A stretch of 64,000 nt of DNA from Ariolimax columbianus. Lineage: Eukaryota > Mollusca > Gastropoda > Stylommatophora > Arionidae. A program made the position numbers and the translations under genes. A model generated the notes under the pieces. The model saw only the letters and a program-made list of their open reading frames with translations. It was not told the DNA's origin and searched no databases. How positions within the stretch are numbered: position 1 is the stretch's first letter; every line of letters begins with the position of its first letter. The stretch covers positions 58,630,331 to 58,694,330 of the forward strand of contig JAVGWX010000009.1 in the NCBI GenBank assembly GCA_036924085.1. Direction: 5' to 3'. Positions 46,740-57,200 of this stretch are shown piece after piece.

Positions 46740-48785
46740 AGAATAGTGAAAACAGACTCTTATTCAGATGATCTATATTTGAATTTCATGGATAAGTGCT
46801 GGGATGGCCAGATTGTTAGAATTGTATGAATTATTAGATAACAATGCAGATCTGAGAACTACAGAACGACATTGTTCAGTGTCAACTGCGTAGTAAGTGT
46901 AGTAAGACCTTTCTCGTTCGTAAACCTGGGAGGAAGTCTAGAATACTGTACACACTCTATGAAATGTGATGCTCTTATTAAAAGTATCATTTTCTTATGT
47001 TAGAGAATTGTGTATAAAGATCATTTAATATTTGTTTTCGGAAGAGACGGAAGTCAAGAGGCATAGCACATTCGTCATACCGTTCTAGGAAAAGCCTGGA
47101 ATAATTAGTTCGACACGCTTCCTGGTACGAGTCTGTTTGACTCCAAAAGTGGATCAAGTACAAATGCGTCACAAGCCAAGGAAGCCGCGAAATTGAGACA
47201 ACTCCCGAATATATCGCGATGAAGACTGAACCTACCAGAGATAGCCTGGGCATGACAGGACGGGAAGAGGATAGTGGTGGACATGTTCCACTGAGGGACA
47301 AGATTTTGTCTGACCCGATTGAACGTGATGAGATGGAATCTAGAACTATTGTACCTCAGTGACCTGGATGAAACTGAAGGACCTCGAACTGTTCCAATAG
47401 ACGTGATTGAACAGCATGATATTGGTCTTCTGAAAGTCGACAAGGACGAGCAATTCTTAATGATGTGTTGAGAACAGAAATGAGAAAGCTGGGTTCTGTG
47501 TTGAGATCAAAAATGAGAAAGATGGGTTCAAAGTGTTTCCAGAAAAGTGAAGATCCTTTCCTACCAACACATAACCGCTCAATGAACAAAACTATGGTTT
47601 GAAAGCCCCCATTGTCGGGAAATTACAAACGAATTGCGAGACATAGTGAATTGAATCAATGATCGCATGCTGGAAGCTAGAAGATGACAATATCACCGAT
47701 GAATTACCATCCACAGACTGCAGGAGATTGACAACAAATTTGGATTGAATGGAGTGGAGTGTCTGAGAGGCCAGAGCACCAGCGTGTAGAACTAGCAACT
47801 ACTGGAATCATCACTTTTCATGCGCTTCGCTATTTGCTGAGAGAGTTTCGGCACTTGGCGGTGCGCAATGCTGTCGATTCGGAATAACATATAATCACAT
47901 CTTCTTGTCGTACTTGAGAGTTCTAATCGATCACTAGGTGACAGTTGTAGAAGTGCGAGTGTGCACCTGGCAGTTAAATACACCAGGTCTAAACAGGATT
48001 TTAAATGTTGCTGCAACATCACAGAATGTGATACTATGTTTGAAATTACTTATTTATCACTGCTCTATTAAATATCTGCGTATATACAACGCTAATATTA
48101 TCATTCCTATGACAAGGCCATTTTAACAATTGTGTGGGTTCCGGGCAAAGCAATGCGATGGGCTCAACATACCCAACTATTTAAACTGATAATATACCGT
48201 AATCGGTTATTGGCAAATTAACAGCCTGACCTCACTTTTCGTGAAGATCACTGGTAACTGTCCAGTATATCCATGCATAAAGACGATACTGCCTGTAGCA
48301 GGAAGTCTAATACTACCAAATAATCATATACTATTGAACGTGTTTCAACCCTTTAACAGACGCACATAGATTACATTATTGCATTCAAACCAAGTTCGAA
48401 ATTGCAACTTGAAAAATGGTTTCGACATAAACACGCTAACAATGCGAAATGAGCATCTGTATATCAATCTATCAACCCATGTTCTTTGGAAATAATTACA
48501 GGAAGGTCAAAGATCATTATAAAGTCGTAATGCAACACACATAATTAACAATTTTTAAAAAGTGATATCTGATGGCATTGTTTTGAATCCTGATTTTGCA
48601 TTCATCGACAGTTATATATTTTGTGCTGATGTTATACAACAGAACAGTTGTTCTCGGGACTGCTTTCCAGCGTGAGAAATCTGTTATTAATCAGCACTAG
48701 CATTCACACATAGCTAAGTGTAAATAGTGTTTAAGTTTAAACGGTTACTGTTAGTTAATGATAGAATAAACACATATTTAAGTTT
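46740..48785. other. Unassigned sequence
   Basis: Open readings on both strands at 46990-47800 (plus-strand MKTEPTRDSLGMTGREED) have no recognised domain. A short imperfect duplication of AAATGAGAAAG blocks lies at 47472-47520. Confidence 0.3.
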
Positions 48786-48789
48786 AAAT

Positions 48790-49168
48790 AAAGGATCAAG
48801 TTGCTGAGCAGTGCATGAGCTGCAGTGGTCAGCGACCAATAGCTGACTGCTAGCATCATAGGCCAGCAAACCAGAGCTGCCAAGACCCTTCAATACCTTC
48901 ACGCGGTATTCCTGGATAACAGGGCAGACTGGCTAAGGAAAAGGGATCGAAGAGGGAAGGCTTACCGGGAACTCAAAAATGCCTGCTGAATTCGGATATG
49001 TCGGACCGTAAGGTGGAAATATCGCAGTTAAGCTGCAAACTACGACACAACGCATTCCGTTCTCCGGACAACATCCTGCTACTTGCAAAACCATTTTCAG
49101 GGGTTGGTAGAGGGAGTTTGAGAACGTTCAGGGCTTAGTAGCGGGAGATTGAGAATGAACAAAGAAGA
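48790..49168 (+). repeat. Dispersed repeat family C, full copy
   Basis: Inverted partner of 37880-38258. It shows the same ordered blocks and ends GAGATTGAGAATGAACAAAG plus AAGAAG. The terminal part is partly duplicated (GGGTTGGTAGAGGGAG... and GGGCTTAGTAGCGGGAG...). Confidence 0.85.
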
Positions 49169-49539
49169 AGTTTAAATAATGTTACAAAATGCACTTACAA
49201 GTCTATGTTTCTTTCCGTGTCCGGCAACCTCACAAAGTATTGGGCCTGAAATCAACTGCCCCGGAAGCTCTTTAACATGCTGCAATGAGATCCACCAAAG
49301 TACATGTTCCTTGCATTCTTTGACAGTTATAAAGGTGTTGGTGATCTTGGATGGCCCCTGCATTCGCAGCTATGGTCGAGCGCATTTACTCATTTTATAG
49401 TCCTCTTCTAGAAACCAAAAGTGGACGTGTCTCTGATCACAGGACTGCTTTTTTACTTTCAGCTTCTAAAGCAACACATCTGATTCCTGGTTGTGGGATG
49501 CCAGCCATTGCATTAAATTTTCCAAAATGTGTTGGCTAA
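49169..49539 (-). pseudogene. Coding-like remnant, possibly DIRS-type RT/RNase H
   Basis: The minus strand reads GKFNAMAGIPQPG... and HVLWWISLQHVKELPGQLIS, which resembles the LVGKM and L.WW..N/H......GQ.I pattern of DIRS-type polymerases. The match is weak and the frame is broken, so this is only a suggestion. Confidence 0.3.
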
Positions 49540-49544
49540 GACAA

Positions 49545-49930
49545 CCTATTACAATGCGACAAGGCTCATTTACTATCACATCGACGTTCCTCTACGTGCG
49601 CTGAATCGTTCCATACTGGCGCGTGTATTTTGTCTGCAGAAATGCACAATCTGAGGGCCGATATGCGCAACACATTTGGGGCCTATCCACATGTCGTGTT
49701 GGTTAGCTCACGAAGTATGTTATTTCTAGCTCTAACTTTTTGTATCAACGCCTTAGTGTTACTTGAAGGATAATGTGCATTGTAATTCCTAGGTACTTAG
49801 GTATTTCGTTATGTTCAAGGTCATATTCACTACCAGCAAATCTGGATTTTTCTTGTCGCTTCTCTATTCCTCAGGTGAAATGAACATACCTGAATTTTGC
49901 TAGGGTTAATTTTGAGACAATTATCCTCAT
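49545..49930 (-). pseudogene. Jockey-like LINE RT thumb fragment
   Basis: The minus strand reads CLKINPSKIQVCSFHL near 49900, then after a gap VLRISALRLCISADKIHAPVWNDSARVEE (the LRTSALALVYSAAEYCAPVW.NSAH block of jockey-type LINEs). Decayed. Confidence 0.6.
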
Positions 49931-50774
49931 AGTGGGGTAGTGACGTCTGGGCTGGACGTCCCGCTCGTTAAAGGAAAGTGAAGCGTCTGTTACAGGCTCT
50001 GTATTCCAGGTGTAGAGATCGCCGCTGGATTTACTGTAATGCTTGCCGGGCAAAAGTTTCCATGCCAACGACCTGTCCTACATTATTGTGTCCCCAGCAG
50101 CATCTTCCTGAGGGACCCCATATTTCTTACAGAGCCTGCTGGGGAGGCGGACCGAGTATCCGGTGATTTAACTGGGTGGGCAGATTGGGATCAATAGCAT
50201 TGGTTGGCAGCCAATCTAAGAGAAGATAAACTCTGACTCTAAGCCCGGGTAGATGAAGCTCGTTAGCCTGTTCAGAAATGTTGCTCAGAAATGTTGCAAG
50301 AAGGATGGGGAACTCTGATTTTAAACCCTCAAGTTTCAGGAAGTGCTGACTAGTCCTGGGACGATGAGAGTATCATCAAATATCTCGAGGAACTAGCATC
50401 TGCGGGTAACAACTCCATTGCCTTGTGGATACCTCGAGAGGGTAGGGCTACGGGATTAAACCAAGACAGAAAATCCAGAGTGGTGGCACCTAAAGCAGAT
50501 AATTTCAAAATTGTGAATTCACACCTGCAGCTGAGTTGGTGCCAAATTGTCATGCGCTGTAGTCTTTTGGATTACACCAGTGAGGCAGCAAAAGAGATCC
50601 TGTAGTTTCGGCAGCCCAGGGTCTCAATATTCAGCGCTGAAGAGGCTACTCATAGGGCACTACGCGCATGGTCTACAGAGACTGAGATGTCTATGAACAT
50701 TCTCATACTGCTCTACCATCCGTTAATAGCTTTCCTGAGATTCAGCCTCACTTCATTAAAAAATGTTCCCTGTC
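49931..50774. other. Unassigned sequence upstream of composite B
   Basis: No family assigned. A plus-strand open reading at 50423-50605 has no recognised domain; it may be a further part of a decayed LINE. Confidence 0.3.
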
Positions 50775-50786
50775 GTATCGTTTGTA
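50775..50786 (+). repeat. 12-bp target-site duplication, 5' copy
   Basis: GTATCGTTTGTA, repeated at 58173-58184. Seven extra bases (ATCTGGG) separate it from the first base shared with copy A; such untemplated additions are common at 5' junctions of target-primed inserts. Confidence 0.88.
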
Positions 50787-50793
50787 ATCTGGG

Positions 50794-51428
50794 GTAGTTG
50801 TCTCGCTGCGGCGACTCAATTTCAACCAGTGTTCGTAAAGCGATCTCAGTCCCGCCAGGCGGAGCGATAGCGCGGGCTTGCGGAAAACGCTCGCCTGCCT
50901 TTCCCCGTAGTGCGAATTGGGTGCGGTTTGTGGTAGTGGCTCCTCCACCGAGGTGCGCTAGTCTGGTCCGTATCAGGAAACGTGGTCCGTCCGTGGTGAT
51001 TTATCTAAGGCTTATAGCAGAGCTCGACAGTACGTCTCGCTGGTGGTCCGAAACTCGCAAAGAGCTTGTGACCGGCAAATGGAAAGCAGGAATCGTTGCC
51101 TCGAGGCCCTGCGTTCTCCCTACGGAGAAGAAGGGCCGGCAGGCCAAATTGTGTCTCTAGTCCCAGTGAAATTCGTCGCCGAGGTCGTTGGGATCCGTTC
51201 TGCACAGAGCGCTGCCATCCCTCCTCGAGCGAGCCCGGTCGGTCGGTCGGTCGTCTGGTGCGTGTGGGAGGCCCCTGTCAGGCGGTCCTAGGTCGACGGA
51301 GTGAGGGACGGGTGGAACAACCGTCCGTCCGTCCCGTCAGTCGGTCCCTGAGGCCGTCGTCCCAGTGAGGCTTTTTACACACCCTTCCTCCGCCGACCGG
51401 TGTGCGCAGTACGTACGTCTCCGACAGA
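50794..51428 (+). other. Putative 5' external transcribed spacer of pre-rRNA (copy B)
   Basis: Starts GTAGTTGTCTCGCTGCGG and matches copy A closely; small indels fall in GGTCGGTCGGTCG- and CCGTCCGTCC-type repeats. It contains no open frame of interest. The sharp common start suggests a transcription start site. Confidence 0.75.
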
Positions 51429-52595
51429 TATCTGGTTGATCCTGCCAGTAGTCATATGCTTGTCTCAAAGATTAAGCCATGCATGTCTAAGTTCACACTG
51501 TCTCACGGTGAAACCGCGAATGGCTCATTAAATCAGTCGAGGTTCCTTAGATGACACGATCCTACTTGGATAACTGTGGCAATTCTAGAGCTAATACATG
51601 CTTACCAAGCTCCGACCCTCGCGGAAAGAGCGCTTTTATTAGTTCAAAACCAATCGTCGTTTCCCCTCGCGGGGTTGCGGCGTCCCCACTGGTGACTCTG
51701 GATAACTTTGTGCTGATCGCATGGCCTCATGTGCCGGCGACGCATCTTTCAAATGTCTGCCCTATCAAATGTCGATGGTACGTGACATGCCTACCATGTT
51801 TGTAACGGGTAACGGGGAATCAGGGTTCGATTCCGGAGAGGGAGCATGAGAAACGGCTACCACATCCAAGGAAGGCAGCAGGCGCGCAACTTACCCACTC
51901 CCGGCACGGGGAGGTAGTGACGAAAAATAACAATACGGGACTCTTTCGAGGCCCCGTAATTGGAATGAGTACACTTTAAACCCTTTAACGAGGATCTATT
52001 GGAGGGCAAGTCTGGTGCCAGCAGCCGCGGTAATTCCAGCTCCAATAGCGTATATTAAAGTTGTTGCAGTTAAAAAGCTCGTAGTTGGATCTCAGGCGCA
52101 GGCGGGCGGTCCAGCTCGCGCCGGTTCACTGCCCGTTGTCTCCTGCCCTACCGTCTGCCGGCTCTCTCCCACGGGTGCTCTTCGCTGAGCGTCCTGGGTG
52201 GCCGGCGCGTTTACTTTGAAAAAATTAGAGTGTTCAAAGCAGGCCTCGGCTGCCTGAATAATGGTGCATGGAATAATGGAATAGGACCTCGGTTCTATTT
52301 TGTTGGTTTTCGGAACTGGAGGTAATGATTAACAGGGACAAACGGGGGCATTCGTATTGCGGCGTTAGAGGTGAAATTCTTGGATCGCCGCAAGACGAGC
52401 TACTGCGAAAGCATTTGTCAAGAATGTTTTCATTAATCAAGAACGAAAGTCAGAGGCGCGAAGACGATCAGATACCGTCGTAGTTCTGACCATAAACGAT
52501 GCCGACTAGCGATCCGCAGGAGTTGCTTCGATGACTCTGCGGGCAGCTTCCGGGAAACCAAAGTGTTTGGGTTCCGGGGGAAGTATGGTTGCAAA

Positions 52596-52644
<49 letters not shown>

Positions 52645-52668
52645 GCGGCTTAATTTGACTCAACACGG
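51429..52668 (+). rRNA. Partial 18S rRNA (5' 1240 nt) captured in composite B
   Basis: Starts TATCTGGTTGATCCTGCCAG and contains GGTGCCAGCAGCCGCGGTAA at 52014-52033, the V4 region with CCTCGGCTGCCTGAATAATG, the GAGGTGAAATTCTTGGATCG block, and GGAATTGACGGAAGG at 52609-52623. It stops after GACTCAACACGG, in or next to helix 31 (small-subunit P-site region, from memory of 16S/18S alignment). The length is the same as in copy A (1240 nt). Confidence 0.97.
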
Positions 52669-53044
52669 CCAACACTGAAATGATTGACATGCCGAGACCA
52701 TTCTTCTGGGGTCTAATATGGAACTGGTGCTGGACTTAGACCCCCAGAAATCTGGGGTTATGTCCCTGTGGCTCGGTTCTGTCTGCATCCAGTGTGTGAT
52801 AAAGGAATTGACGGAAGAGCACTATCAGGAGTGGAGCCTGAGACCTAAGTTAACTTACCACGCCAATACTGCAGAATGACTATCAAAAAGTACACCTTCG
52901 CGGGTTCTAATAGAGAACATGTGCTGGAATTAGACCCTCGAAAATTTTGGGGCTACCCTCTAAGAAACTTGATTGTCTCGCTAAGGGAATTGACGGAAGG
53001 GCACCACCAGGTGTGGAATCTGCGGCTTAATTTGACTGAACACG
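52609..53044 (+). repeat. Tandem units of 182-195 bp seeded by an 18S segment
   Basis: Three units start with GGAATTGACGGAAG at 52609, 52804 and 52986. The first is true 18S. The second has many changes (AGAGCACTATCAGGAGTGGA), the third fewer (GGTGTGGAATCTGCGGC). All lead into a shared non-rRNA part (CCAAYACTG...GTGCTGG...). Confidence 0.9.
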
Positions 53045-53268
53045 CCAATACTGTAGAACAACTGACAAATCGAGAGCACTGCCGTTTGGGTCTAATAATG
53101 AACGTACGCTGGTATTAGACTCACGGATGACAAGTCAGCTCCCAAACACTCAAATGAAAGAACGCTACGGAAATCGTGTCTTAACTCTGCAGAAACCGCA
53201 GATTTCAAATACCTGGTCATTGACAAACAAAAGCCCTCAATAAATTCGTCTGACCAAATAGTGAACGG

Positions 53269-53535
53269 GTGCTGGAAATAGATCATCTGAAGACAGGTCA
53301 GTTTTACCCTACAAATGACAGGGCGTTGCTACGGAAAACCAGCTCAAATCGAGAGGAGCCGCAGACACTTTGGTTCACGTACCAGGCTGATAAGCCAAGG
53401 GCGCGAGGCTACCATGTGGGGGATTACGGCCGAACCCTTGTAAGCCGCAATCCCGCCCAAAATCTCAGCACCACTGCAATGGGAGGCTCCTACATGCTCG
53501 GGACCTGGGGCTTGCGCCCCAGCCCTATCAGGTAG
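53269..53535 (+). CDS. Small leader ORF (88 aa)
   Basis: Counterpart of 31418-31681. One in-frame 3-nt difference (MLEIDHLKTG here versus MLEIDLKTG). No domain and no strong start context. Confidence 0.3.
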   Translation: MLEIDHLKTGQFYPTNDRALLRKTSSNREEPQTLWFTYQADKPRARGYHVGDYGRTLVSRNPAQNLSTTAMGGSYMLGTWGLRPSPIR

Positions 53536-53715
53536 AGCCACAGTAAGAGGTCCTTGCCGCCCGCAAATCAAAGCGGGCGGACAAACTGCTTGATACTCAC
53601 CCTATCCGGCGATGGGGTGCGAAAAACACCAACCAAAGACTTAGAACCTGGTCGGGGTGTCGAAAACAGTAGAGCAGCCACCACACTGTGAACTGTCAAG
53701 ACTCAACCACTGACC

Positions 53716-53937
53716 ATGAGAGTTGTCCGCACACCAGGCGATCAACATCTCTGTGACATTACCAGGCTTGTCCTCTGGCTAAATACACTCCGGCTACGAT
53801 ATCTACCTCTGTACGTTATCAGCCATAACTATCATGCTGGACGCAGAAGAGATGCAGACCAGCGGACATTGCACACCTGCCCCACTGTGTCAACACCCCA
53901 GGTGGCGGGGAATGCTAGGCGTACCATCTCTGCATAG
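53716..53937 (+). CDS. Small conserved leader ORF (73 aa)
   Basis: Counterpart of 31017-31238 with two substitutions. It may be a fragment of a lost ORF1. Confidence 0.35.
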   Translation: MRVVRTPGDQHLCDITRLVLWLNTLRLRYLPLYVISHNYHAGRRRDADQRTLHTCPTVSTPQVAGNARRTISA

Positions 53938-54240
53938 AAGCCAAGAAAACAAAGGGAAAAAGAGATACCCCACTCACATGCAAATGCTACGTTTCTGGCA
54001 GGACGTGACGATCCTGGGATACAGACACACTGGACTGCCTCTCTTCCGGGTAAACCAGTCCATCTCATATATCATCATCATTGCACCCTAAAGACACGAG
54101 TAGTGAAGACTCGATAGTCTGGTAAGACAACTTCCATAGGAGAGAAAACTCTGATCGTAAACAACTGCTGCCTTGCAGATAGGCTGGGGACAGCCAAAGG
54201 CTAAGGAGGGCATCCCTACAGAAACGCCTGTTGAAATCGG

Positions 54241-57200
54241 ATGCACGGGGCCGCAAGCCTAACAAAACAGTGCAACGTAAATCACAGTATGATGGCACAA
54301 CCTATTCGAAAAACGTATGGCGCTCATCCTGAGGAGACCCGCCAGGCAGCGATAGCGCCGGGCCCCACGCCTCGAAGGGGCCCACCCTTGACTACTGGTG
54401 GTCACCCACCCATGTGTCGTGGAGTCAAGGCACATGGCTATGGGGAAACGACTATTGGCCAAAACATCAAGACCCTCAGAATACTACAGTGGAATGCGGA
54501 GGGAGTCATTAACAAAAAACTTTCCCTAACACATCACCTGCATGAAGGTAAGATTGACGTGGCATGTATCCAGGAAACGCACCTCAACAATAACCATAAA
54601 TTCTCAATCAGAGGATACCAGACTTTCCGTCTAGATAGAGAAGGCCACAAAGGAGGGGTCCTGATACTGACCAGAAACAGCATACCGAGTAGCGCGGTAC
54701 CTGTCAATCACACCGGACAAGCAGAAATTGTAGGAGTTGACATAATGGCTCAAGAGACGAAGCTCCGCATTTTCAATATGTACGGACCACCAAACAGAGA
54801 CCTATCGCTCTCGAGTATGGAGGTCAGAGACTCCAACTGCATAGTAGTTGGAGATTTCAACAGCCACTCGGAGAGATGGGGATACTCTGACACAGACAGC
54901 AGAGGTGACGAAGTGGAAGATTGGGAGATAGATGCAAATCTCTCCCTAATCAACAGGCCGGAGGATAGCCCTAGCTTCTATTCAAGAACATGGCATACCA
55001 CCTCGACTCCAGATTTGGCCTTCTCCACACAGGACATACACTATAAAATAGACCGCCAGGTGCTAAACCAACTGGCAGGTAGCGACCACAGGCCGATCAG
55101 GCTAACCATTGACATGGAAGTAGGCCCACAGGAAACAAAACCGCTCCCACGTTGGAATTACAAACGAGCCGACTGGGACAGATTTGCAATCCTGACAGAT
55201 GGGCTGTGTGAAACCATCAACACACGAAACACCAAAATGAAGCCCATGGTAGAGAGCCTAAGCAAGGCAATAATGCAAGCCGCCACTGAAACCATCCCAA
55301 GAGGAGCTAGGAAAAACTATAAGCCCTACTGGAATGATGAGTTACAGAAAGTGGAAGATGCAGTAACAAATGCGAGGAACATGGCAGAACGAGAAAAATC
55401 CGTGGAGGCAAACATCGCCCTCAAAGCCGCCGCGGCGAAGTACAAACACACTCTCAAGCAAACAGCAAGAGAAAGTTGGAAAAATAAAACGGAAAGTTTA
55501 AACCTGGACAAAGAAGGGAACAAGCTATGGAAGCTAGTCAGAGCCATGAACGACGAAACCCCGTCAAATAAACAAATTACTATCAAGCAAGGCGAAAACT
55601 TGATCACAGGTAAGAAAGCCGCAAACGCCTTTGTCGATCACTATGCCAGAGCAAACCACATCGAGGTCCCTGCAGATAAGCATACAGACATTAGCGAAGA
55701 GCTAAAGGGGCACGAAAACATAAATACGGCTCCTGAAGAGCACATGATGGCCAAACTAACAATGCGCGAAATGGAAGAGGCTATGAGAACACTAAAGAGA
55801 AGGAAATCTCCCGGAAAAGACGGGATAACAAACGAAATGCTGATGGGGCTGGGCCAAACAGCGAAGGAAAAACTACTATCAGTCCTGAACCAAAGCTGGA
55901 AAAGGGGTATTGTACCCCAGGCATGGAAAGATGCAATACTGGTACCAGTACCAAAAACAGGAAAGGACAAAACAGATCCGAATGGATACAGGCCCATAAG
56001 CCTACTGAGCTGTGTCGGCAAGCTGATGGAACGGATGATAAACACCAGACTGACGTGGCATCTGGAAGAAAAACGAATACTAATTCCACAGCAAGCCGGC
56101 TTTAGACAGCACAGATCCACTGAGGACCAGGTCATCCTCATAGCCCAGGAGATAGAAGATGCCTACCAGGCACAGAAACACACAGTAGCTGTTTGGGTGG
56201 ATCTGGAAAAGGCATTTGACAAAGTCTGGAAGGATGGACTTAGAGTCAAGCTAAGAAGAAGTGATGTTTGTGGGAAGATGTACAAGTGGATCAACCACTA
56301 CCTCAAACAAAGAACGGCCAGAGTCCAAGTACAAGGGCAGATGAGCAAAAAGGTGACACTCGAGCAGGGAGTACCCCAAGGGGGAGTACTGTCACCCACA
56401 CTCTTCCTGGTATATATAAACGATATTACAGAGAATATACCAAGAAGAGTCCATAGCTCAATGTTTGCAGACGATCTGGCTATGTGGACCTCTGAAAAGA
56501 ATCTCACCATAGCAAGAAATCGGATGCAAACGGCCCTAACATCGCTGGAAGAGTGGGCGAACTCATGGCTGGTCAAAATAAACGAGGAGAAAACCACGTG
56601 CACAATATTCTCGCTCTCATTAAAACCCCAAAGTACCAAATTAAGCCTAAATGGCAAAATCCTGCAGCCAAACGACAACCCAACCTATCTGGGAGTCACA
56701 TTTGATCGGCGCATGACATGGAAAAGTCAGATTGAGAGAAACCGAATGAAAGCCAGAGAAAGAATGGCGATCATGAGGAAACTTGCTGGCACAAGCTGGG
56801 GAGCAGACGAAGGCATACTAAAGAAACTGTACACTGGAAGAGTGAGACCAGTTCTCGAGTATGGCATCGCGGCATGGACAACAGCAGCGAAGGCGAACTT
56901 CGATAAAGTTAACAAACTTCAAAACCAAGCTATGAGAATCATAACTGGTGGCATGAAGTCAACGCCAATTGTAGAACTTGAAAAGATTACAAAACTGCAA
57001 TCCATGACCGACAGAAGAGACTGCAGAGCCCAGCTGCAGTCAGAGAAACTCCGAAGACTGACGGACCATCCAATGTACCAGAGGCTAAACAATTTGGGAA
57101 CTGGGAAACTAAAGCGGAGAAACTTTGCAGAAATAGCCAAAGCAAAGATGCACGAAGACCCCATAAACGCACTAACAACACCAAAACCCATCACTACTGT

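Larger units (their letters stand above)
52669..54240 (+). other. Leader of composite B: 18S-like repeats, hairpins, ORF1-like remnant
   Basis: Two diverged copies of the 60-bp 18S end lie at 52804-52862 and 52986-53044; both are followed by CCAATACTG, as the true 18S end is by CCAACACTG. Between them lie hairpins (GTCTAA...TTAGAC) at 52711-52741, 52906-52935 and 53090-53120 and a degenerate one at 53252-53284. Further along are two GC stems (53505-53522 and 53557-53580) and a block shared with 4255-4490. Confidence 0.85.
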
